The notes beneath the pieces are model-generated. The model was not told the DNA's origin. It made no database searches and was given only the letters and a program-made list of their open reading frames with translations. DNA of 64,000 bases, from NCBI RefSeq assembly GCF_016901135.1, contig NZ_JAFEVL010000048.1, positions 769,476 through 833,475 of the forward strand, read 5' to 3'. The position numbers were made by a program, and so were the translations under genes. The DNA comes from Martinezella lusitana (GTDB lineage: Bacteria; Pseudomonadota; Alphaproteobacteria; Rhizobiales; Rhizobiaceae). Below are positions 53,878 to 61,162 of the stretch, in pieces (position 1 is the first letter of the stretch; every line of letters begins with the position of its first letter).

Positions 53878-55230
53878 ATGGCTAAACTTCGTGATTTGAT
53901 TAAGTCGTTGATCGATGAATTAGAGAAAATGCAAACGCCTAACGCTTCCCCCGAGAAAATAGGTGGGAAAAAAGTTATGTCGGGCTTCATTTCGGCGGGT
54001 GACGGTATCTACCTAGTGCTGTCGCAGAAGATGGAAGGACTCATTGCAGAGATCGCGCGTGTACTGAAGCAAAATGACCCGCCTTTGGCTCTGTCGCATA
54101 CCGACGACGAGTGGAGGCAAATGGTGCGCACGTCATTCGGTCCAGCTCTCACGGGGATCGACTTAGCGGATGATCCCGACAAGAGCGCTGACATCGTTTT
54201 ATCAGAAGTTCGAAATAGCCTTAGCGACTATCAAACTGACGGAATTCAAGAATACGCATTTGGCTGCACATTTTTTCGCAAGGACGTTGCCCCGTTTGCC
54301 GTAGGGCCTGTGCGTATCGAACCCCGCTTCGAATGGCTTGAACGGAAAGTGGAGGACGGCAGTGTGTCGCTGGTCACGGGGCGGCGGGTAAGAAAAAAAT
54401 GGCTGGGGCACCAGCTTCGCAGACGAAAATCCGTCATTGGTGGAATGCGCGAGACCGACATTCTAGACGCCATCGGCGGCTGCAAATTTGTGTGTTCAGT
54501 TACGACCAATGGCCTAGCCTCCCAGGCAGGCAAACTCAAAGCGCAAACTGCCGCGCGATTAGCCTTAACGTTCATCGCTCTTTGGTGGCAAATGCCATCT
54601 ACTGCTCTGGACGGGTTCAACTTGCTTATCGATCGCAGTGTCAGAACACAGCGATCGCTATTATTTGTTCCTGGCAAAATCAGATTGGCGGGCGGCACCA
54701 TGATAGGTAGACCGCATGGCCCGCCAATTACAGACGAAGAGTGGAAGGTAATTCTGACAGAACATCACCGAGAGTTCGAAGTGATGGGTGAGCTCATCGA
54801 GTTCTATATCAGTCCAACCGGCAAAGTCGGTCGCCCTAAACTTATGAATGCACTTGCTCAAGCATTGCTTTGGTTCCACGAAGGCTGCCGGGAGCAGGTT
54901 GATCTCATGGCTATCGTCAATTTTGCCGCCACCCTCGACGCGCTTGCCTCTGGAAGAGAGTCAGGAGGTATCCTGAAATTGATAAAGGCCCGCTTAGGGG
55001 TTAACCCAGATGACAAGTTCAGGTCGAACGGTCAGACGATGAAGCAAGCTGTGGAAGAGGTTTATGGGAAGGGGCGCAGCCGCACCGTTCACGGCACAAA
55101 TGAGCAATTTGGACATGACTGGACATCCACGCGCCAACTCGCCGAGGTTTTGGCGCGGTACTGTTTGCTTAGTTGCCTGACGTGGGCCGGTTCGAACGCG
55201 AATGACGATCCGAAGCTGCTCATGCAGTGA
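53878..55230 (+). CDS. Apea-like HEPN protein (candidate RNase/defence effector)
   Basis: A 450-aa protein; the ATG at 53878 has AAGGAGGG 9 bases upstream and is better than that at 53860. The C-terminal part has the HEPN-type motif RSRTVHGTNEQFG (R400, H405) within a helical bundle (LAQALLWFHEGCREQVDLMAIVNFAATLDALASG before it), as in Apea-like HEPN proteins. HEPN domains with RxxxxH often act as RNases in toxin and phage-defence systems. The N-terminal half is not recognised. It is followed after 264 bp by a serine recombinase and bracketed by direct repeats. Confidence 0.7.
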   Translation: MAKLRDLIKSLIDELEKMQTPNASPEKIGGKKVMSGFISAGDGIYLVLSQKMEGLIAEIARVLKQNDPPLALSHTDDEWRQMVRTSFGPALTGIDLADDPDKSADIVLSEVRNSLSDYQTDGIQEYAFGCTFFRKDVAPFAVGPVRIEPRFEWLERKVEDGSVSLVTGRRVRKKWLGHQLRRRKSVIGGMRETDILDAIGGCKFVCSVTTNGLASQAGKLKAQTAARLALTFIALWWQMPSTALDGFNLLIDRSVRTQRSLLFVPGKIRLAGGTMIGRPHGPPITDEEWKVILTEHHREFEVMGELIEFYISPTGKVGRPKLMNALAQALLWFHEGCREQVDLMAIVNFAATLDALASGRESGGILKLIKARLGVNPDDKFRSNGQTMKQAVEEVYGKGRSRTVHGTNEQFGHDWTSTRQLAEVLARYCLLSCLTWAGSNANDDPKLLMQ

Positions 55231-55391
55231 AATTGCTGAATAGTTTGAGGCGATGCTGAGAATGGCGAGAGGTGGGCGCTCGGCTTATCGCCACTTTATC
55301 GCGCACAGTACCGCAATTGCACGGTTAGTCATTGACCTGTGCTCGATCTCTATATGCCAATGATCATAGGCCAGATAGGAGCGCATCTCAG

Positions 55392-55405
55392 TGCAACGCG
55401 TTGCA
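55392..55405. promoter_or_regulatory. 14-bp palindrome copy 2 (TGCAACGCGTTGCA)
   Basis: Exactly the same sequence as at 51768, 90 bp before the serine recombinase start and directly upstream of a TTGACA-like promoter stretch. It is probably an operator for that gene. Confidence 0.55.
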
Positions 55406-55494
55406 ATAAGCTATTGATTTTATTGACAAACACTTGCGCATGTCGCACATTAATGTTCTGAATTCTTGAGAATTTAGAACAACAGGGGCAAGGC

Positions 55495-56178
55495 ATGGGG
55501 AAAATTTCAGACAAAATGAAGGCCGTTGCGTACCTTCGAACGTCGTCGGCTACGAACGTCGGCGCAGACAAGGATAGTGACAGACGGCAACGCGAGGCTA
55601 TCAACTCATTCGCCAAGCGGGCAGGCATTGCCATCGTTGACGAATATTACGATGCTGCCGTTTCCGGCGGGGACGCTATCGAAAGCCGTCCCGGCTTTGC
55701 CGCCCTTCTGGATCGCATCGAAAGCAATGGCGTGCGCACCGTGATCGTGGAAGACGCCACGCGCTTCGCCCGTGAGCTTCTGACCCAAGAACTTGGCATC
55801 CTCGCCTTGATTGGTCGCGGCGTCACCGTTCTAACCGCAACCGGCGAAGACCTCACCAATACTGATGATCCCATGAAAGTTGCCATGCGTCAGATCGCAG
55901 GCGCGTTCGCGCGGTTGGAAAAGGCCCGCCTTGTCACGAAGCTGAAGAAGGCTCGCGACAACAAGCGCAAGAGCGGCTTGAAAGTTGAAGGCCGCAAATC
56001 ACACGCAGAACTGAAGCCCGATGTCATCGAAGTAGCGCGCCGTCTGCATCGAAAGGACCGAAAAGGCGAACGTCGATCTTATCGCGAAATAGCAGCAGAG
56101 TTAGCGCAGCGCGGTCATCTCAGCGCCAAAGGCACTCCATTCTCGCCATCTGTCATCAAGACGATGATCGGCCGATGA
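55495..56178 (+). CDS. Serine recombinase/resolvase
   Basis: A 227-aa small serine recombinase (resolvase/invertase type). The nucleophile is S17 in AYLRTSS. It has RESRPGFAALL-like (AIESRPGFAALLDRIESNGVRTVIVEDATRFAREL), QELGILALIGRGV and MRQIAGAFARLEKARLVTKLKKAR (about 126-152), all typical. The C-terminal HTH is YREIAAELAQRGHLSAKGTPFSPSVIKTMI. It lacks the large extra domain of serine integrases, so resolution, inversion or mobilisation of a small element is more likely than phage-type integration. It has an AGGGGCAAGG ribosome site. Confidence 0.88.
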   Translation: MGKISDKMKAVAYLRTSSATNVGADKDSDRRQREAINSFAKRAGIAIVDEYYDAAVSGGDAIESRPGFAALLDRIESNGVRTVIVEDATRFARELLTQELGILALIGRGVTVLTATGEDLTNTDDPMKVAMRQIAGAFARLEKARLVTKLKKARDNKRKSGLKVEGRKSHAELKPDVIEVARRLHRKDRKGERRSYREIAAELAQRGHLSAKGTPFSPSVIKTMIGR

Positions 56179-56257
56179 CCATGCTCCACGCCATAAGCCC
56201 AAGTCCGTCCACCATGCAATCTAAACGGGCACAACAACTGAGACATCACCAAGAACT

Positions 56258-56343
56258 GGTGAATTTTGCGGATATTGCCGGGATACGGTAATATTTCCCG
56301 CCCTCGACGAAATCGCGTCAATCCGGTTGGAGAATTAGAGGCA
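56258..56343 (+). repeat. Imperfect direct repeat, right copy
   Basis: This matches 53442-53528. Read in the frame of the left-copy gene it gives GYGNISRPRRNRVNPVGELEAE then a stop, so it is a broken 5' end of the same family rather than random similarity. Confidence 0.65.
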
Positions 56344-56432
56344 GAATAAGCGTGGAACCGTCATGGAAAAAATGCTGTGCATTTGAAGTTGACGACCCTG
56401 TGATCTGGTGCGAGAAAACTAATGCAAAAAAG

Positions 56433-56461
56433 AAAAGGCCGCGCTGGCACGCGGCCCTTTT
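56433..56461 (-). terminator. Strong rho-independent terminator (leftward)
   Basis: The hairpin CGCGGCC / GGCCGCG extends with A/T pairs. On the minus strand it is followed by TTTTCTTTTTT. It ends the unit that contains the 33-aa ORF. Confidence 0.8.
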
Positions 56462-56488
56462 CCCGACGAGTCAATCGTCTATTTGTAG

Positions 56489-56549
56489 TTTATCAGACTT
56501 AATGGGGGCCATCTTTCCAGAAATGGGCTAAGATGGCCCACCTGATAAA
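56489..56549. repeat. Long imperfect hairpin inside the 33-aa ORF
   Basis: Outer arms TTTATCAG / CTGATAAA and inner arms GGGCCATCTT / AAGATGGCCC pair around a 14-base loop. The overlap with a coding frame suggests a structured, possibly translation-controlling mRNA. Confidence 0.6.
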
Positions 56550-56600
56550 ATGAGCTACTAGACTACCAACCAAGTCTGCCAGTAGTTCATCGAATTCCAT
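56499..56600 (-). CDS. 33-aa hydrophobic peptide (possible toxin-like small protein)
   Basis: The minus-strand frame starts at the ATG 56600 with AAGGAG 8 bases upstream and ends with TAA at 56499. The product MEFDELLADLVGSLVAHFIR... then WAILAHFWKDGPH is acidic at the start and amphipathic to hydrophobic in the middle, like short membrane peptides of type I toxin systems. A canonical terminator follows within 40-60 bp. Its 3' half contains a large hairpin in the mRNA. It is too short for routine gene calling. Confidence 0.55.
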   Translation of the reverse strand: MEFDELLADLVGSLVAHFIRWAILAHFWKDGPH

Positions 56601-56619
56601 GCATTAATCTCCTTGAGTT

Positions 56620-56916
56620 ACGATTTGTCACTTACGGATCCCTTTCCGACCCGCCATATTAACGTGCGGCACGAGTCGCTTCGAAGCAACTAGGTGACCC
56701 GAACAATAATTCGTACGTTTGATGGTAGATTGCATCAACATTCTTGCGCTTGGCATCGAGTTAACAAACCGCAACCCTAAAGTTGTATTGGCTCACAAAC
56801 CACTTTTCCTGTCGGATCATCCTTGAGGTGGTTCGTTGCAAGGTTAGTTTCTCCCCGTTCCGCCTATTGACCTTCTCGGCCTTCGCTCTGATACTTTAGC
56901 CATTAGCAATATAAGG
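56620..56916. other. Intergenic region upstream of the 33-aa ORF
   Basis: This contains probable promoter DNA for the leftward 33-aa unit (TTGATG about 17 bases from a TACGAA-like hexamer, near 56710-56740). No supported ORF is seen. Confidence 0.3.
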
Positions 56917-57189
56917 CCGCCGGCCGTAGGCGAAGATCACCCCGACCGAGATCTGGAATGCCAAGCGGCATTGAGCCATGCCTTTGCCGAGTTGGCCGAT
57001 CGAGCCGCCGCAGCTGGATTGTCTGATGGAGAAGTAGCGGCCTGCCTCGCCGCCCTTGCTGACAACCGTATGCTCTGCCTCCTGCAAATCGAAAGCCTTG
57101 AGGTTCTTCTGGCCGACGTGAAGCAGCTGGGATGGACACTAAGATGCTCTCGCTCTTCAATTGAGCTTGGCGTCTGGACGCTCTGTTAG
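56917..57189 (+). pseudogene. Remnant of a small rhizobial hypothetical protein
   Basis: In one frame: EDHPDRDLECQAALSHAFAELADRAAAAGLSDGEVAACLAALADNRMLCLL. The middle matches a common rhizobial helical family (…HAFDELADRA…ADN…). There is no good ATG, and the sequence drifts after residue 60, so it looks degraded. Confidence 0.4.
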
Positions 57190-57365
57190 TTCGGGAGCTC
57201 TTTGTGCCGGTCTAGCGCTTCCAGGATGGGAATAAGAGTTTCCACCCAGTGCCACTCCATATTTTGCAGCGCCATGCCAGACCGCTCAACGACCTCGTAC
57301 GACTTGGCGTCGAGGATCGCGAAGGTGCCGTCTTCATCTTGGTGGAGGACGTATTTTTCCCGCAT
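57186..57365 (-). CDS. Small hypothetical protein (59 aa)
   Basis: From the ATG at 57365: MREKYVLHQDEDGTFAILDAKSYEVVERSGMALQNMEWHW... The compact beta/alpha mix and low ambiguity suggest a real small protein. A longer frame to 57452 exists. It is divergent from the HigB-like gene. Function unknown. Confidence 0.5.
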   Translation of the reverse strand: MREKYVLHQDEDGTFAILDAKSYEVVERSGMALQNMEWHWVETLIPILEALDRHKELPN

Positions 57366-57514
57366 AGCCCGATGATAGCGAACGCTCGCGTGGATTGAAA
57401 ATGGCGGCAGGATTTCTCTGTAAACCCTTAGGCGAATTCTCTCCATCGACATTCGCGCAAAACTTTCTATTGTGAACGCGGTAACGGCTTGTTAACTTGC
57501 GTATGTTGACTTAT

Positions 57515-57994
57515 ATGGCAACAATAGAGGCATTAGAGGAGACGCGGGCTCTAATTCGTGTAAATCCTCATTTGAACGGAGCACCGAAATTTCGTCAGCT
57601 TTTCGTTTTCCCAGAGGTAAAAGCGTGGCTCGATGAAGTACTTCCGACGCTCAAAGCTTTGGATCCAGACGATGAAGGGCCGAGGAGTCAGGTTTGGTCA
57701 CTATTTCGATCCTTTCTTTTGGGGCACGAGCTGGATGATGAGTACGATTTTCGTTTAATGCATCCACAAAACCACGATATCTACGAGCTTAAGTGCCCGG
57801 ACGTGCGGTTCTATGGGTGGTTTGTCGACAAAGGGATATTCATCGCCGCTAGAGTAGACAGTATGGAACGAGTGCATACATTTGACCTGGATGGAGGATA
57901 TCGAGGCGAAGCAGAAAGAGCGCGCGATTTAATTGACCTTGATCCACCAAAGTACGTGGCAGGAGCGAGTAAAGAATATGTCTTTTCAATTTGA
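57515..57994 (+). CDS. HigB/Gp49-like toxin candidate
   Basis: A 159-aa protein from the ATG at 57515 (alternative ATG at 57503). The second half (FRLMHPQNHDIYELKCPDVRFYGWFVDKGIFIAARVDSMERVHTFD) matches the RelE/HigB-like mRNA-cleaving toxin fold with the ELK-x-PD-R-x-x-GWF element of Gp49/HigB proteins. It overlaps the start of a downstream HTH gene, so a toxin-then-antitoxin order is likely, as in HigBA. The N-terminal extension of about 60 aa is longer than in HigB. Confidence 0.65.
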   Translation: MATIEALEETRALIRVNPHLNGAPKFRQLFVFPEVKAWLDEVLPTLKALDPDDEGPRSQVWSLFRSFLLGHELDDEYDFRLMHPQNHDIYELKCPDVRFYGWFVDKGIFIAARVDSMERVHTFDLDGGYRGEAERARDLIDLDPPKYVAGASKEYVFSI

Positions 57995-58385
57995 TCTCGA
58001 TCCCCGTGAGGAAGCTAGCATAAGCCTTATTGCCGATGTGGCGGCAAATTTGCGGAATGCTGTTAACACCTACCGCGAGAGAACTGGTGTTAACCAATCG
58101 GATATCGCGGCCAAACTTGATGTCGACCGCGCACTCCTTACCAAATGTCTGAGCGGATTTCGAAATATAACGCTTCGTACGCTCTCCGATATCGCTTGGG
58201 CGATCGGCAGCAAGGTTGAGATTAATATAGTAATGCCTGCTGTCGTCCAGACGGCACAGGTTTTCAATATCGATGATTTTACCGGAACCGCGAACTCGTT
58301 CTTCGTTGCGGAACAGTCGTCGAGTCATCACCTCGAACAGACTTCAGCCATCCAAGAACAGAATGTGCTTGAACATGCGAGCTAG
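57978..58385 (+). CDS. HTH antitoxin-like regulator
   Basis: A 135-aa protein from the ATG at 57978 (GGAG upstream), overlapping the toxin-like gene's end. Its Cro/CI-type HTH is AANLRNAVNTYRERTGVNQSDIAAKLDVDRALLTKCLSGFRNITLRTLSDIAWAIGSKVEINI (about 20-82), followed by an acidic C-terminal tail. HigA-like antitoxins have this form. It overlaps the third gene by 11 bp, so the three genes are one operon. Confidence 0.75.
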   Translation: MSFQFDLDPREEASISLIADVAANLRNAVNTYRERTGVNQSDIAAKLDVDRALLTKCLSGFRNITLRTLSDIAWAIGSKVEINIVMPAVVQTAQVFNIDDFTGTANSFFVAEQSSSHHLEQTSAIQEQNVLEHAS

Positions 58386-58755
58386 CGTAGTTTTCTGCGA
58401 TGACATCCGCACCGAAAAAAACGGGAAGCAAATTTTTATAGGTGTCTATCCTAACGGATTAGCATATCCGGGCAGCTTCCCCGCTATAATTCATTTAATG
58501 GTTTGGGTACAGATTGTGGGACTTGAACGTGGAAAACACGACTTTACGTTCACGCTACGTCCAAAGTACGGGACGGAATTGAAAACTAGTGGCGACGTAA
58601 CCATAGGCGCCGAGTGGCTGCCCTTGGCACTGAGTCTTGGACCATTTCAAATTGCTGTAGAAAAGCCCGGCGACATGGAAGCATTTATATCAATAGGAAA
58701 TGGTGCTCCTATTTTTGCTGGGGCAATAAATGTTGCCCCCCCAATTCAGCCTTAA
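58375..58755 (+). CDS. DUF6941-like protein
   Basis: A 126-aa protein from the ATG at 58375: MRASVVFCDDIRTEKNGKQIFIGVYPNGL... with FPAIIHLMVWVQIVGLERGKHDFTFTLRPK. The CDDIR-x-E-x-NGK-x-x-x-x-GVY pattern fits the DUF6941 family of beta-sandwich proteins. Its tight coupling to the HTH gene suggests that it belongs to the same toxin-antitoxin-like unit as a third component. Confidence 0.65.
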   Translation: MRASVVFCDDIRTEKNGKQIFIGVYPNGLAYPGSFPAIIHLMVWVQIVGLERGKHDFTFTLRPKYGTELKTSGDVTIGAEWLPLALSLGPFQIAVEKPGDMEAFISIGNGAPIFAGAINVAPPIQP

Positions 58756-59234
58756 AGGGCGTCGCGGAATGGCTCTAATCTCTGCGTCGCTCCGAAGAGG
58801 CAGAGCCTTCCGTCTGTCCGATATAAGCGCGGTCCACCCTTTGAACTTCAAAACTACCAACATTTCCGAGTCGGGCTGCAGGAAACTTGACCTACGGGCA
58901 GGTTAAACGCCTTCGCCATCCACATACAGTCCTGAACCAGGTTTGCGGGCTTTAAGGTGTATGTAAGCAGCCGATCATACAACTAGGTTGTGCGAACACG
59001 CGCGTCCCCCAAATCCGAGGTTTGCACAGGGAGGTCCTGTTAACGGGCCCCTTGAAGCTCTGCCTCACTCCCCCGAGGCAGAGCTTTTCTTATGAGATTT
59101 CTGCTCGGTCAACGTGCTTGACTCTTTCTTAAAATGAGAACATTTATAGAACAAACGAGACCGACCACGGTCTAGGTTTACCGACAATTTGACAAAGAGG
59201 ACCGCCGTCGATCGGCGGAACGGAGACGTGCGCC
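58756..59234. other. Non-coding stretch with a duplicated hairpin motif
   Basis: About 480 bp with no supported gene. It contains two similar hairpins, 58780-58805 (CTCTGC / GCAGAG) and the strong terminator at 59055-59091. The 270 bp between them could be a small RNA ending at the second hairpin; this is inferred only from position. Confidence 0.4.
59055..59091 (+). terminator. Strong rho-independent terminator
   Basis: A perfect 12-bp stem (AAGCTCTGCCTC / GAGGCAGAGCTT) with an 8-base loop is followed by TTTTCTT. It ends rightward transcripts, including the toxin-like operon or an RNA starting downstream of it. Confidence 0.85.
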
Positions 59235-59450
59235 ATGCAAACGGCCGAGTACACAATCACGCCCCACGATGCAGAGGTCTTCCGGGATCTCGTTATCTTC
59301 CTTGGCGAGGATGTCTTTGACCAGCGGCAGACAAACGGTGCTATCGCCAAATCGGATGCTTTTCAGCGGCGCATCAGCAATGCCAGAAGCGTGCTCAAGG
59401 GGATCGGCGCCTACGAGGGAGTGAACCTGAAGGAGAACCACAATGGATGA
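59235..59450 (+). CDS. Small hypothetical protein (71 aa), first of a three-gene operon
   Basis: Starts MQTAEYTITPHDAEVFRDLVIFLGEDVF with GGAGACG upstream. It is a helical charged protein without a known motif. It overlaps the next gene by 8 bp, and the three small genes 59235-59965 are spaced as one operon. Confidence 0.55.
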   Translation: MQTAEYTITPHDAEVFRDLVIFLGEDVFDQRQTNGAIAKSDAFQRRISNARSVLKGIGAYEGVNLKENHNG

Positions 59451-59670
59451 CTTGATCTATTTGGAAGACGATGCTGACCCGTACGGCGACGAGCCGAAGC
59501 CGAAGGCAGACGTTATGACCATCACCGACACCGATGCCGTGGCCCTCCATGAATTCGTGTGCCATGTGAACATTCGCTGTTACGACGAACGGTCGCCGGC
59601 TTGTTCAGATCAGGATTATTCGCAAGCCGATATGGAAAGACATAAAACTCTAGGAGCCTCCGATGCCTAA
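59443..59670 (+). CDS. Small acidic hypothetical protein (75 aa)
   Basis: MDDLIYLEDDADPYGDEPKPKADVMTITDTDAVALHEF... is strongly acidic and overlaps both neighbours. AAGGAG precedes the start. Two Cys-containing segments (VCHVNIRC, SPACSDQD) could hold a metal. Function unknown. Confidence 0.55.
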   Translation: MDDLIYLEDDADPYGDEPKPKADVMTITDTDAVALHEFVCHVNIRCYDERSPACSDQDYSQADMERHKTLGASDA

Positions 59671-59965
59671 GCGTCGCTGGGAGCAAACCCGAAAGTGGGC
59701 AAATCTCCATCTACCGCATCAGGTTATCGTCCGAACAGAGGACTTCACGTTCCGCCAGGCGGGGCCGCTGAATGCATTAGCAGACGAAATAGCAGCACAT
59801 CTTCGCACCTACCATGGACGCTGTTGGGACGAGAGCTTTCAGGTGTTTTGCTTCTCCGAGAAAGTACAGGCGGAGGTTTTTCAGGCACGCACCAGGGGAG
59901 TAATGGTGCAGCCGGAGGAGTTTACAAGGCGCGGCGAATGGACACCAGCGGAGAGGAAGATGTAA
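59663..59965 (+). CDS. Small basic hypothetical protein (100 aa)
   Basis: MPKRRWEQTRKWANLHLPHQVIVRTEDFTFRQAGPLNALADEIAAHL..., with TAGGAGCC upstream. It is the third gene of the operon. A basic N-terminus and a helical core are visible; no family is recognised. Confidence 0.55.
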   Translation: MPKRRWEQTRKWANLHLPHQVIVRTEDFTFRQAGPLNALADEIAAHLRTYHGRCWDESFQVFCFSEKVQAEVFQARTRGVMVQPEEFTRRGEWTPAERKM

Positions 59966-60239
59966 GGCGACCTTCACGGCTCGTCTCGGCGATCTGCCAG
60001 ATCGAACGTTCGTGACGCTGCCGGGCGCGCCCAGAGCTGCGCTGTTGTGGCAGGACGGCAGGCTTTGCCCTTGGTCGCATGCCGGCTATGGTGAGGCCGC
60101 TGAGTGTGCTGACGACAACCTCGTGACCGTCCTGACCCCTGCACCGATAGTGGACATCATGCGAGCACTTGCCACCGATCGCGCCGACTCCTTTCGTACA
60201 CCAGCAGACCCCAAGACTCCGATACGTCCATCCATATAA
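59966..60239 (+). pseudogene. C-terminal fragment of a rhizobial hypothetical protein
   Basis: An open frame without a plausible start reads ATFTARLGDLPDRTFVTLPGAPRAALLWQDGRLCPWSHAGYGEAAECADDNLVTVLTPAPIVDIMRALA, matching the conserved end of a family common in rhizobia that finishes like ...HPSA. It is probably a remnant fused to nothing. The gene before it ends in another frame. Confidence 0.45.
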
Positions 60240-60262
60240 GTGTTTGACAACAAAAGATTTTT

Positions 60263-60276
60263 TGCAACTGGTTGCA
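60263..60276. promoter_or_regulatory. 14-bp palindrome near copy (TGCAACTGGTTGCA)
   Basis: This differs from the copies at 51768 and 55392 only in the two central bases. It is preceded by TTGACA (60244). The neighbouring gene is a leftward HTH, so its target is not obvious. Confidence 0.4.
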
Positions 60277-60350
60277 CCAAAAGAGCGGCCGACTGCATAT
60301 CCGAAACCTGCAGCCTCATCAATTCGCCGAAGCTCGCCACGCAAAGCCCC

Positions 60351-60611
60351 TTAAGACTGTTTCCGGCCGCTCCTCAAAATCGGGGGCGGCGTCGCCCCTT
60401 CAGCAGGGATTTCGAAGAGATCGGCGACATTTATCGCGAGCGCATCAGCTAGCTTGTCCAATACGTCGACACCAGCACCAACTGCTTGGCGCTCCATCTT
60501 GGCAAGATAGGCTCGATCAACGCCAGCATCAGCGGCGAGCTTCTCTTGCGAAAGCCCCTTCTCGACTCTAATCCGCCGGAGGTTCCAGGCAACGATGGCA
60601 CGTGCGTTCAT
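60351..60611 (-). CDS. Cro/CI-type HTH regulator (86 aa)
   Basis: From the ATG at 60611: NARAIVAWNLRRIRVEKGLSQEKLAADAGVDRAYLAKMERQAVGAGVDVLDKLADALAINVADLF. This is a textbook Cro/CI HTH with the QEKLA...DRAYLAKME recognition region. The longer upstream frame lacks support. It could regulate the adjacent lipoprotein genes or a mobile-element function. Confidence 0.85.
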   Translation of the reverse strand: MNARAIVAWNLRRIRVEKGLSQEKLAADAGVDRAYLAKMERQAVGAGVDVLDKLADALAINVADLFEIPAEGATPPPILRSGRKQS

Positions 60612-60727
60612 GCGCGCAATCAAAAGGTCTGGAGGCAATAAACCCACTGGCGATCGCCACAGGATTGCGATATTTCCCTTACGTGGGGGCACGCATATGA
60701 ATTCCGAGGCCCCAGGGGGCCTAGATC

Positions 60728-61117
60728 ATGAAATCACAGATTGCCGTGGTTATCAGCCTGGCTGCGCTAGCCGGCTGCACCACCTCTTCCGCGTCGCAGA
60801 ACACGGGAAAATCAGCTCAGAGCCTGCCGGCCAACTATCGTGCGCAGATCATTGAGCGCCTGCGCACCAAATTGAATGACCCATTTTCGATCAAGGAAGC
60901 CGAGATCATAGCGCCGACCCCTATTTCAGCAGGTTTTGAGAAGCTCCCCGGCGCATGCGTACGCTTCTTCGCCAAGAACCAATACGGCGCGTATATGGGC
61001 CAAGACATCTACCGGACGGCGTTCAAAAACGGTGTGATGGTTCCATCCGGCACTGTGGTCCAGGGCATGTGTGAGGGCACTTGGCAGCCCTTCTCCGAGC
61101 TGAACGGTAAGGAATGA
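60728..61117 (+). CDS. Lipoprotein (129 aa)
   Basis: The signal peptide MKSQIAVVISLAALAGC has a lipobox LAGC, so it is exported and lipid-anchored. The mature part (QSLPANYRAQIIERLRTKLNDPFSIKEAEI ... VQGMCEGTWQPFSEL) is alpha/beta-rich with two Cys. Function unknown; it is probably cotranscribed with the next membrane and lipoprotein genes. Confidence 0.75.
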   Translation: MKSQIAVVISLAALAGCTTSSASQNTGKSAQSLPANYRAQIIERLRTKLNDPFSIKEAEIIAPTPISAGFEKLPGACVRFFAKNQYGAYMGQDIYRTAFKNGVMVPSGTVVQGMCEGTWQPFSELNGKE

Positions 61118-61162
61118 CTGCATTCAACACGACAAGCATACGAGCTCTTACAGAGGTGAAAT

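Noticed and set aside
53442..56343. Serine-integrase att sites
   Set aside because: The repeats are long, diverged and coding-like, unlike the short identical cores of serine-integrase att sites, and the recombinase is a small resolvase.
60086..60340. Minus-strand 84-codon frame
   Set aside because: It is antisense to the fragment at 59966-60239, which matches a known protein pattern.
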